Below, one piece after another: positions 49,294 through 56,091 of a stretch of 56,382 nucleotides of DNA. This DNA is from a virus. Below the pieces are notes generated by a model that had not been told where the DNA came from, made no database searches, and saw only the letters and a list, made by a program, of their open reading frames with translations. The stretch lies in IMG/VR virus record IMGVR_UViG_3300049919_000129, positions 1 to 56,382 of that record; one strand, 5' to 3'. The position numbers were made by a program, and so were the translations under genes. Each line of letters opens with the position of its first letter. Position 1 is the stretch's first letter.

Positions 49294-49588
49294 ACTTGCC
49301 CATCATTATACGGAGAAGGAAGCCAATGCAATAATTTCCGCTTCCTTCTCCGACCTAGCCAAGCATGGGTTCAAGGTATATCTTAGCCACAACGGAACTC
49401 TGTGTGTGGTCTTTAGTAAGAATTCTGGTGGGGTTTGTCCTCTGTTAGGTGCTTATTATGATGGTGAAGAGCAATGGATTCCGGTTAAATGGGATTCCGC
49501 AGGGCTCTACCTCGGCATCAACCCGAGTACAAATCATACAGGATTAGACTTACTCATGCCGGATGTCGTAGAAAAGGAGACAGCATAA
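49286..49588 (+). CDS. Hypothetical protein
   Basis: The product of 100 residues uses TTG at 49286, with AGGAG seven bases upstream. It starts 'MTKLAHHYTEKEANAIISAS', then 'GFKVYLSHNGTLCVVFSKNS' and 'EEQWIPVKWDSAGLYL', giving an alpha-beta pattern. It overlaps the zinc-ribbon gene by eight bases and its stop touches the next ATG. Not recognised. Confidence 0.6.
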   Translation: MTKLAHHYTEKEANAIISASFSDLAKHGFKVYLSHNGTLCVVFSKNSGGVCPLLGAYYDGEEQWIPVKWDSAGLYLGINPSTNHTGLDLLMPDVVEKETA

Positions 49589-49878
49589 TGTTAGAAAATA
49601 TTAAAGTATGTGGTGAAGATATCGGTGGTAAGGTGGTTCTTTCCATCACGTCAGGTAAATTTGAAGGCTGTAATTTTTACTATGATGGGCTAAGATTTGC
49701 AGAAAAGGAAAACGAAGACGGCTCGATGAATATGTCTTTTGATTATGAAATCACGAACGGGTTTGATGTTCAAGCTGAAGCTGTGGAAGAACTTCAAACA
49801 TTGCTCGGTGATAATTTGTTGTGCCTAGTTGAAGATTCCGTGAAGATGGGTTCCACCGTTTTCACTGGCGGAACTTGA
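49588..49878 (+). CDS. Hypothetical protein upstream of gp41
   Basis: The product of 96 residues starts 'MLENIKVCGEDIGGKVVLSI' after AAGGAGA. It is acidic and strand-rich, ending 'VEDSVKMGSTVFTGGT'. The final codons overlap the -35 box of the gp41 promoter. Not recognised. It is the last gene of the uvsX unit. Confidence 0.58.
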   Translation: MLENIKVCGEDIGGKVVLSITSGKFEGCNFYYDGLRFAEKENEDGSMNMSFDYEITNGFDVQAEAVEELQTLLGDNLLCLVEDSVKMGSTVFTGGT

Positions 49879-49903
49879 CATTCGACGCCCAATTTCGTAA
49901 AAT
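49875..49903 (+). promoter_or_regulatory. Host-type promoter of gene 41
   Basis: TTGACA (49875-49880), 17 bases, TAAAAT (49898-49903), 52 bases before the helicase start. The -35 is perfect and the -10 is of the same TAAAAT type as before the polymerase operon and the endonuclease pair. Confidence 0.87.
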
Positions 49904-49922
49904 GTATGATACGAAATTGGGC
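49887..49922. repeat. 12-bp inverted repeat overlapping the gene 41 promoter
   Basis: GCCCAATTTCGT (49887-49898) and ACGAAATTGGGC (49911-49922), separated by 12 bases that contain the -10 box and the expected start point. It could be an operator for a dimeric repressor, or a hairpin in read-through transcripts from the uvsX unit. Confidence 0.9.
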
Positions 49923-49955
49923 AGATTTGCCTAATACGTGATACCTAGGAGAAAT

Positions 49956-51365
49956 ATGGCAACATCAAGAATCGAAGAAGTCATTTTAAGTAATTTGGTT
50001 AATAGCGAAGAATACTGCAGAAAAGTTTTACCATTCATCAGCCCAGACTACTTTTCCGACCATTCAGAAAAAGAAATCTTCACTGAAATAAAGTCTTTTT
50101 TCAACCAATACTCAAAAGTCCCGAACCAACAAATTTTAAAAATAGCGTTCGAGGATCGGCAAGATTTGAAGCAGTCTGAATATGATGATGCGATGGAGCT
50201 TATTAGTTCCCTTGTCGAATCAGAACCAAACCAGATATGGCTTATCGAACGCACCGAGAAATTCGTAAAGGACTCTGCCCTTTATAACGCAGTAGCAGAG
50301 GCTGTATCAGTCCTTGATGGAAAGAACACAAAGCTATCAAAAGATGGCATCCCATCGTTGCTTCAGGAGGCACTATCGATCTCTTTTGATAAAACAATCG
50401 GGCACGATTTCTTTGATGATGCGGATAAACGATATGAGTTTTATCATCTTAAAGAAGATCGAGTTCCATTCGGATTGGATATGTTTAACAAGATTACCGG
50501 TGGTGGGCTACCCAAGAAAACGCTATCGTGCGTCCTTGCTGGCGTTAACGTTGGAAAGTCTTTGGTTTTATGTGACTTCGCAGCTAGTGTCTTACTTCAA
50601 GGCAAGAATGTGCTGTACATCACACTGGAAATGGCAGAGGAGCGCATCGCTGAGCGAATCGACTGCAATATGATGGATATTCCAATCGACAAACTCCCAC
50701 ACATAAGCAAGGAAGATTTTTCCTCTAAGATTGATAGTATAAGAAGAAAGACAGAAGGTAAGTTGATTGTAAAGGAATACCCAACTTCTGGTGCTCATGT
50801 TGGACATTTTAAAGCATTGCTAGATGAGTTGGTCATAAAAAGAGGGTTTGTTCCCGATTTTATTTGTGTTGATTATATCAACCTATGTCTTTCTCAGCGT
50901 CTCGTTGGTGGTCATGGTGCTAATTCGTATACCATTATAAAGTCCATCGCAGAGGAGTTGCGTGGAATGGCAGTTGAGTATGATGTTCCGATCCTAACTG
51001 CAACCCAAACAACACGGCAAGGGTGGCAGAATTCTGATATCGAAATGTCAGATACTGCAGAAAGTGCTGGGTTGCCTGCAACCCTCGATTTCATGTTTGC
51101 ATTAATTCGAACAGACGAATTGGATGAACTCGGTCAGCTTATGGTGAAGCAATTGAAATCCAGATTGGGTAATCCAAATTTTTACAAAAGGTTTGTTATT
51201 GGAGTAGATATAGCAAAGTTTAAATTATATGATGTTGTCCAACCAACTCGTGATTTGTCTGATGTTGGCAAGACGGACAAGGCAGACAAGCCGGTGTTTG
51301 ATAAATCAAAATTTGGTTCCAGAAATAAATCTGAACGGAGTATTGCAGAGATAGACTTTTCGTGA
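49956..51365 (+). CDS. 41: Replicative DNA helicase gp41
   Basis: The product of 469 residues (T4: 475) is the hexameric DnaB-type helicase that works with primase at the fork. Walker A 'LAGVNVGKSLVL' lies at 195-206, Walker B 'PDFICVDYINLC', and 'YITLEMAEERIAERIDCN' and 'TATQTTRQGWQ' are the other RecA-core motifs. An N-terminal helical domain (1-150) is present. It is uninterrupted: the P-loop, where split inteins occur in gp41 of some environmental phages, is intact. AGGAG precedes the ATG at 49956. Confidence 0.96.
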   Translation: MATSRIEEVILSNLVNSEEYCRKVLPFISPDYFSDHSEKEIFTEIKSFFNQYSKVPNQQILKIAFEDRQDLKQSEYDDAMELISSLVESEPNQIWLIERTEKFVKDSALYNAVAEAVSVLDGKNTKLSKDGIPSLLQEALSISFDKTIGHDFFDDADKRYEFYHLKEDRVPFGLDMFNKITGGGLPKKTLSCVLAGVNVGKSLVLCDFAASVLLQGKNVLYITLEMAEERIAERIDCNMMDIPIDKLPHISKEDFSSKIDSIRRKTEGKLIVKEYPTSGAHVGHFKALLDELVIKRGFVPDFICVDYINLCLSQRLVGGHGANSYTIIKSIAEELRGMAVEYDVPILTATQTTRQGWQNSDIEMSDTAESAGLPATLDFMFALIRTDELDELGQLMVKQLKSRLGNPNFYKRFVIGVDIAKFKLYDVVQPTRDLSDVGKTDKADKPVFDKSKFGSRNKSERSIAEIDFS

Positions 51366-51396
51366 ATTGATAAATACTAGATTAATTCACGAAAAG
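51356..51396 (+). promoter_or_regulatory. Late promoter inside a 13-bp inverted repeat that ends at a ribosome-binding site
   Basis: The arms CTTTTCGTGAATT (51356-51368) and AATTCACGAAAAG (51384-51396) enclose GATAAATACTAGATT, which begins with the late motif (51369-51377). The right arm runs into AAAAGGA, the ribosome-binding site of the next gene. Read-through RNA from gene 41 would fold and partly hide that site, whereas RNA started at the late promoter would lack the left arm. T4 uses this logic for gene e, soc and the I-TevI gene. Confidence 0.8.
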
Positions 51397-51406
51397 GAAT
51401 CCCGCC

Positions 51407-52012
51407 ATGAAATCACTAACCGAAGCCGCAACATCCATAATTCTAGATGCCAATGTCAAGACACTGACAGAAGAGTTTCTTATCGAAAATGTCGATGAAA
51501 TTGCAGATCGTATGCTCGACAAATTATGCGAAAACAATTTGGAGGTGTTCTCTATGGATGAAGCGGAATTTGATTCAATTTTGGATTCTGTTATTGAAGA
51601 ATCCGCACATGAGTTGGATGAAAGTATTTTCGGTGCAGTTGTAAAGAAGGTTGCTGGTTTGTTCGGTGGTTCCTCTGCACCAACACACAATCAACTTGCG
51701 AACGGGCTTTCGCCTAATCCAAAGCGGTTATCTAATCAACCAAAGAATCCTGCTGTTGTTCAAGCAAAGGAGCAGATCAAGAAACGCATTCAGCATGGTA
51801 GTCGTGCTCGCAAGTCCGTTTTGTCACAGTTGACAGCAGACCAAAAAGCAAGTCTTGGGGACAACCGAATGGTTAGTAGAACTCGCAACGGGGTTGTTGC
51901 CCACTACATGGTGCCAAAGGGTGAGAAGTTTAGCGCAAAGACACACAAGTCTTTCATGCAATCTAAGATAGGCAGTGACGGTAATTATAGCCACGAGAAA
52001 TTCGAAGACTGA
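51407..52012 (+). CDS. Putative internal head protein
   Basis: The product of 201 residues has an acidic helical N-terminal half ('MKSLTEAATSIILDANVKTL', then 'LTEEFLIEN') with several potential gp21 sites (LIE, VIE), and a basic C-terminal half ('KKRIQHGSRARKSVLSQLTA', 'VPKGEKFSAKTHKSF'). This acidic-to-basic layout after a cleavable leader is like T4 internal proteins packaged with DNA. A short Gly-rich hydrophobic piece 'KKVAGLFGGSSAP' lies between. Transcribed from the late promoter in the inverted repeat. No enzymatic motif. The capsid role is inferred. Confidence 0.58.
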   Translation: MKSLTEAATSIILDANVKTLTEEFLIENVDEIADRMLDKLCENNLEVFSMDEAEFDSILDSVIEESAHELDESIFGAVVKKVAGLFGGSSAPTHNQLANGLSPNPKRLSNQPKNPAVVQAKEQIKKRIQHGSRARKSVLSQLTADQKASLGDNRMVSRTRNGVVAHYMVPKGEKFSAKTHKSFMQSKIGSDGNYSHEKFED

Positions 52013-52013
52013 T

Positions 52014-52739
52014 ATGAATTCGTCCAGAATTATTTCTTTTGCTGAGTATGTTTATTTGGAGGAATCTCGGATCGAGGTTTCTCCATTAACGCATCGCAAC
52101 AGGAAGGCATCAGATTACGAGACTGAAATAGCCAGAAAGATTCATGGGAGTGGTTGGGGTGCGGATGAACCAACCGCCACTGCAGCTGGGTTCGATCCAA
52201 ATATGCCAGATTACCGTATTCGTGATGTTGATGGCAATCATCATAATCTGGAAATTAAATCTGGACATTCTTCGATGTTTGGTCAGATTGCACTTGAACA
52301 ACATCCGGAACATGGCTGGGTGGTTTCTTCTGATACCAAGAAGAAGAAACCTAACACTTCAGCATATATTGAAAGGTCTGGCATTCTACATCGTCTCAAT
52401 CATGAGTGGGGGCCACTACCAGAGGGTGCTCCAAGAAAAGACATTAATCATGATGCCCCGAATGGTGCAGAAGGTGTTAATTTGCATTATGGCTCAGACA
52501 AACACACGCCGTATATCCACATTAAAGATCACGGAATGTTCCATACGTCAAACGATTCTGCAAACCTCGGGACTCCGCAGTTATCCGGCAATTTTTCACT
52601 TCGTGCTAGACATAAAAAGATTAGAACCAACGCAGACGGAACACATAAATACGTTACATTAATAAATTTCCATGTTAAGAAGCAGCACCTACCTAGGTCT
52701 CCGTTGTCATTGGATGCCGACATACCAGCAGCAAAATAA
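52014..52739 (+). CDS. PD-(D/E)XK nuclease-like protein with capsid-targeting-like N terminus
   Basis: The product of 241 residues starts 'MNSSRIISFAEYVYLEESRI', a leader like other putative capsid-targeting sequences (YLEE). The middle carries 'FDPNMPDYRIRDVDGNHHNL', then 'EIKSGHSSMFGQI': Pro65-Asp66 and Glu80-Ile-Lys82 spaced as in PD-(D/E)XK nucleases. An upstream acidic helix 'ASDYETEIARKIH' could supply the usual conserved Glu. The ATG at 52014 overlaps the previous stop; longer in-frame starts lie inside the previous gene. If delivered with the DNA, it could cut host nucleic acid at the start of infection. Activity is inferred. Confidence 0.65.
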   Translation: MNSSRIISFAEYVYLEESRIEVSPLTHRNRKASDYETEIARKIHGSGWGADEPTATAAGFDPNMPDYRIRDVDGNHHNLEIKSGHSSMFGQIALEQHPEHGWVVSSDTKKKKPNTSAYIERSGILHRLNHEWGPLPEGAPRKDINHDAPNGAEGVNLHYGSDKHTPYIHIKDHGMFHTSNDSANLGTPQLSGNFSLRARHKKIRTNADGTHKYVTLINFHVKKQHLPRSPLSLDADIPAAK

Positions 52740-52762
52740 TTTTTCGTGAGTGAGGAGTAACT

Positions 52763-54250
52763 ATGCATTGTGAATATTGCGGTTCTATCAATTTAAAAAG
52801 TCTTGGTGTTCGGATGTTGGGCAAGGAGCGAAAAATCAAATATAAGTGTGGTTCTTGTAGCCGCACCCAACATTCAGATTATTCCGTGCCTAAACCCGTT
52901 ATCGGTGTTAGCTACGTGGTCACGTCAGCAACAGACTCCTTCCCTATTAATAAGAGATTCCTTGCAGTGCTCAAAAAATATTGTGCGCATAATTCGGCAA
53001 AGCTTGCAGTTATCCCTGTGAATAATAAACAACCATTTAACGAGTTTAGATATTCCGATGAAATTAAACCACATTTGGTTTCGGATAATATCAATCTAGG
53101 TGATGATTCGGTCATAATGGGTTCCATTCATTTGGGTACAACTTTGGAGAACCCTTTAGGTAGCCTAAATTCATTTTCAAAAGGAAAGACCGTTATCCTA
53201 GGTCATCCGCAAATTCAGATGCGAACTCTCCCCAGAAAGAATGAAAAATACCCGCCTATCATGACAACTACTGGTAGTGTATCAATCCCAAATTATGGTG
53301 AAAACAAAACCTCGCAAAAGGCAAATTTTAACCATTCTTTTTCGGCGGTTTTCATTTCTGGAACGACACCAAGATCGATTCGTCACCTTAATTATGATGG
53401 CGTTGGGTTCTATGACCTTGGTACATATTACACTGAAGATGCAATCACAGTTGAGAACAAGATCACCGCTATCGTTACCGGCGATGAACATGTTATGTTC
53501 TACGACAAAGAAGTTTTTGATGCCACGTATGGTAAGGATGGTATTGTTGCTGCGTTGAAACCAGATTTCATTGTTCGACATGATGTTTTGGATTGCTATT
53601 CCATATCACATCATCATAAACATAACGTGTTTACTCGATATGCAAAGAATATGAGTGGGATCGATTCGATTGAACGAGAACTTAACCAGACGCTTAAATT
53701 TATCGAAGATACCACCCCAGAAAAGACTCAATCCATTATCGTCCCGAGTAATCATAATAGCCATCTTTTCCGCTGGTTAAACGAAGCCGATCCAAAGGTC
53801 GATCTTGTTAATGCAAAGATTTACCATAAATTAATGTGGTTGATGCTCGACAATGGTACCGTTGTTAATAACACACCGAAGTACCCAGACCCATTTGAAC
53901 TGTATAGCCGAGAGTTGTATAAAGAGGGAAAAATGTCTAAGGATAAGATTCGATTTTTGACTTCAGACGATGATTTTTTGATTCATGAGATCGATGTTAA
54001 TAACCATGGAGATTTGGGTGTTAATGGCGCAAAGGGAAATCGACTTCAATTTAAGGATTTGCCGAATAAATCGATTGTTGGACATAGCCATTCCCCCGGA
54101 ATAAATGCAGGGTGCTACCAAGTTGGGACATCTTCGAACCTGAGACTTGAATATAACAAAGGTCTAAGTTCATGGCACACCTGCCATTGCATTATTCATA
54201 AGAATGGAAAGCGGCAGTTGGTTTTCCTTGTGGATGGAAAATGGAAATGA
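52763..54250 (+). CDS. Zinc-ribbon plus calcineurin-like metallophosphoesterase protein
   Basis: The product of 495 residues. A Cys4 zinc ribbon at the N terminus (Cys3, 6, 29, 32) is followed by a domain with metallophosphoesterase motifs in order: 'IVTGDEHVMFYD' (240-243), 'IVPSNHNSHLFRWL' (SNH at 329-331, replacing GNH), 'NNHGDLGVNGAKG' (His415) and 'VGHSHSPGINAG' (GHxH at 440-443). The region 'DFIVRHDVLDCYSISHHHKH' is rich in possible metal ligands. The family is seen in large tailed phages. It probably hydrolyses phosphodiester or phosphomonoester bonds; a DNase or nucleotidase role is possible. Late-expressed with the nuclease-like gene upstream. AGGAG precedes the ATG. Confidence 0.72.
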   Translation: MHCEYCGSINLKSLGVRMLGKERKIKYKCGSCSRTQHSDYSVPKPVIGVSYVVTSATDSFPINKRFLAVLKKYCAHNSAKLAVIPVNNKQPFNEFRYSDEIKPHLVSDNINLGDDSVIMGSIHLGTTLENPLGSLNSFSKGKTVILGHPQIQMRTLPRKNEKYPPIMTTTGSVSIPNYGENKTSQKANFNHSFSAVFISGTTPRSIRHLNYDGVGFYDLGTYYTEDAITVENKITAIVTGDEHVMFYDKEVFDATYGKDGIVAALKPDFIVRHDVLDCYSISHHHKHNVFTRYAKNMSGIDSIERELNQTLKFIEDTTPEKTQSIIVPSNHNSHLFRWLNEADPKVDLVNAKIYHKLMWLMLDNGTVVNNTPKYPDPFELYSRELYKEGKMSKDKIRFLTSDDDFLIHEIDVNNHGDLGVNGAKGNRLQFKDLPNKSIVGHSHSPGINAGCYQVGTSSNLRLEYNKGLSSWHTCHCIIHKNGKRQLVFLVDGKWK

Positions 54251-54258
54251 ACAGGATG

Positions 54259-54267
54259 GATAAATAC
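54259..54267 (+). promoter_or_regulatory. Putative late promoter GATAAATAC
   Basis: GATAAATACTACATAC lies 30 bases before the next gene, just after the stop of the metallophosphoesterase gene. It is a close match to the extended T4 late element. Confidence 0.73.
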
Positions 54268-54297
54268 TACATACTAACCATTATGCAGGAATAATAA

Positions 54298-54861
54298 ATG
54301 ACACCACAAGAAGCCAAATCCATCGTTGATTCGATGAAACTCGAAGAAGGTAAAGGCGCTGCAGCTATGGCTCTAGTCGGAACCATGATCCTCGGTGGGG
54401 CTTCTTTGGTGGGTGCTGATGCAAACGGCGATAATGCTAGGGCACATGCCGCAACCCAGAAGGAATATGATTCTGCTAAGAAAGTAGCAAATCCGATAAC
54501 TGATCCAGTTAAATTTCGGAAGGCTTTGGCAAAGGCTAAGAAGATCAACGAAAGTATCGATCTTTATGAAGGGTATGCACTAGATAATGCAAAGGCAGCT
54601 GGTGCGCACCGTGATATGAGTTTTCAGGCGGCTGCAGACCATAATGCAGAAATGAATAAGACTGGTGGGGTTAAGCCTAACGTACACACCGTTATGATAA
54701 AAAGTAAACTTGGAATGGCATGGAGCACACATCCGAATAAAGAAGCTGCGGAAAAGCATGCAGAAATGTTGCGTGAAGGTCTGGGTTCGGATAAAACAGC
54801 TTTCGTTAAGCATTATATGTTTGATGAAAACGGTAAAGAAATCGTTCATTCAAAGGGGTAA
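54298..54861 (+). CDS. Hypothetical late protein with a hydrophobic segment
   Basis: The product of 187 residues has an N-terminal charged helix ('MTPQEAKSIVDSMKLEEGKG'), one small-residue hydrophobic segment (about 21-40, 'AAAMALVGTMILGGASLVGA') and an Ala/Lys-rich body. LEE before the hydrophobic piece could be a gp21 cut site. The C-terminal 60 residues, 'AWSTHPNKEAAEKHAEMLRE', are alpha/beta. Transcribed from a late promoter. A virion or membrane-contact role is possible, not demonstrated. Confidence 0.58.
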   Translation: MTPQEAKSIVDSMKLEEGKGAAAMALVGTMILGGASLVGADANGDNARAHAATQKEYDSAKKVANPITDPVKFRKALAKAKKINESIDLYEGYALDNAKAAGAHRDMSFQAAADHNAEMNKTGGVKPNVHTVMIKSKLGMAWSTHPNKEAAEKHAEMLREGLGSDKTAFVKHYMFDENGKEIVHSKG

Positions 54862-54865
54862 CACG

Positions 54866-55039
54866 ATGAAAACAAAAACATACAAAGTTATTGCAACATA
54901 TACGGAAAACGGCAAACAAAAATCGGAGAATGCAACGTTTACTGGAATGGATCGAAGTGAGGCTGAAGCGCACCTTAGACATTACGCTAAATCTGAGGGT
55001 TGGACTAACCTGAAAATCAAGCACCTTACTGTTCAGTAA
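54866..55039 (+). CDS. Small hypothetical protein
   Basis: The product of 57 residues begins 'MKTKTYKVIATYTENGKQKS' and has the pattern strand-strand-helix-strand ('MDRSEAEAHLRHYAKSEGW', 'LKIKHLTV'), like tiny ferredoxin-like folds. AAAGGGG lies eight bases before the ATG, so a longer frame starting in the upstream gene is not used. Function unknown. Confidence 0.6.
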   Translation: MKTKTYKVIATYTENGKQKSENATFTGMDRSEAEAHLRHYAKSEGWTNLKIKHLTVQ

Positions 55040-55042
55040 TAA

Positions 55043-55831
55043 GTGAAAAAATACAGCCAGATCATTGAGCAGTTCGCAGCGGATTCCGTCAAACCGAATC
55101 CGCTGGGATACAATCGTGAAAAATATCTTAAAGGTGATATGTTCAAGGTTGGCGACATCGTTGAATGTGCTTCTGGAACGGCTGAGATTCTTTCTCTTGG
55201 TACAAATTATGTTACCCTCATCCGTGAGGGTAAGACCTTCAAGTCGTGGATTTCTGATATTCATATTTCAAAGATTAAACTTGTTGAAAAAAGTGCATCT
55301 GGATTTCAGTATAAGGGATACTCAACAAAGAATCTCCCGAAGTCGATCATAGAAGAATTTAAGGGTATCGAGGTTTCATACTCCGATTCATTTGCCATGT
55401 TTAATTGCATAGTATCATGTGATAAATTGTTTGGTGTGACTGAAGCATCCATACAGGAAGATTTTGGTAAGTATAAAAGAGAGTTCGACAAAACAAACAG
55501 GTACTTGAAAAAGTTTAAAATTAAGCTGGATGAGATTTCTTCCATAGAAGATGCTCTTCTTGAATATGCGATTTTAAATGACGTTAGTTTTTGCGCAGAC
55601 AAGCTGAAGATAGCCAATGCCATCGTTGTAGCTCTCGGTGGGTCTCTTGATGAGGGGTGCAGTTTATCCGATATGATAAATAGTTCAGTAACTGAATTTA
55701 AGAATCGCAGAAATCCCGACGAAGCTTGGAAGTTAGCAGGATCGATGCTCAATAGGGCTAGTGACTCTGGTATTTCTTGGGATAAAGATATTTTGAAACA
55801 AAGCACACGTAAAATTATGGGAATAAGATAA
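55043..55831 (+). CDS. Hypothetical protein
   Basis: The product of 262 residues uses a GTG start directly after the preceding gene. A segment near residues 30-70 ('KGDMFKVGDIVECASGTAEI' and 'NYVTLIREGKTFKSWISDI') looks like a small SH3/KOW-type barrel. The rest is helical and charged ('REFDKTNRYLKKFKIKLDEI'). The opening 'MKKYSQIIEQFAADSVKPNP' weakly resembles the capsid-targeting-like leaders. It overlaps the next ATG by one base. Not recognised; possibly virion-associated. Confidence 0.58.
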   Translation: MKKYSQIIEQFAADSVKPNPLGYNREKYLKGDMFKVGDIVECASGTAEILSLGTNYVTLIREGKTFKSWISDIHISKIKLVEKSASGFQYKGYSTKNLPKSIIEEFKGIEVSYSDSFAMFNCIVSCDKLFGVTEASIQEDFGKYKREFDKTNRYLKKFKIKLDEISSIEDALLEYAILNDVSFCADKLKIANAIVVALGGSLDEGCSLSDMINSSVTEFKNRRNPDEAWKLAGSMLNRASDSGISWDKDILKQSTRKIMGIR

Positions 55832-56091
55832 TGTCAGAATCACTAAAGTTAAGAGCCGAAGCCAAAGCTGCTGCATTCACCGCAGCTGGATATGTTGTCG
55901 GCGATATAGTTCATGAAACCGGTAGAAGTTTTTTCAAATCTGTTGATATTCATGGAAATGAGAGGGTGCACGCTTACACAGACGGTGGGGCAGAAGTCCT
56001 AGCTAAGGAGACCCCAGTTGAAGTCGCTGTTGAACCAGTTGAAGTCGCTGAGAAAAAGAAACCAAAACCTGCAAGGAAACCTAAAAAATGA
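55831..56091 (+). CDS. Small protein with one copy of a VEPVEVA-type repeat and basic tail
   Basis: The product of 86 residues. The N-terminal 60 residues ('AAFTAAGYVVGDIVHETGRS') resemble the N-terminal part of the next protein, so the two are paralogues. The end contains PVEVAVEPVEVA followed by a Lys/Pro-rich tail (KKKPKPARKPKK). DNA coding for the repeat is the same 21-bp unit that is expanded in the next gene. The stop overlaps the next ATG (ATGA). Confidence 0.62.
   Translation: MSESLKLRAEAKAAAFTAAGYVVGDIVHETGRSFFKSVDIHGNERVHAYTDGGAEVLAKETPVEVAVEPVEVAEKKKPKPARKPKK

Noticed and set aside
49956-51365. Intein in the gp41 helicase P-loop
   Set aside because: Fractured gp41 genes are known from environmental phages, but here Walker A (GVNVGKS) and its surroundings are continuous.
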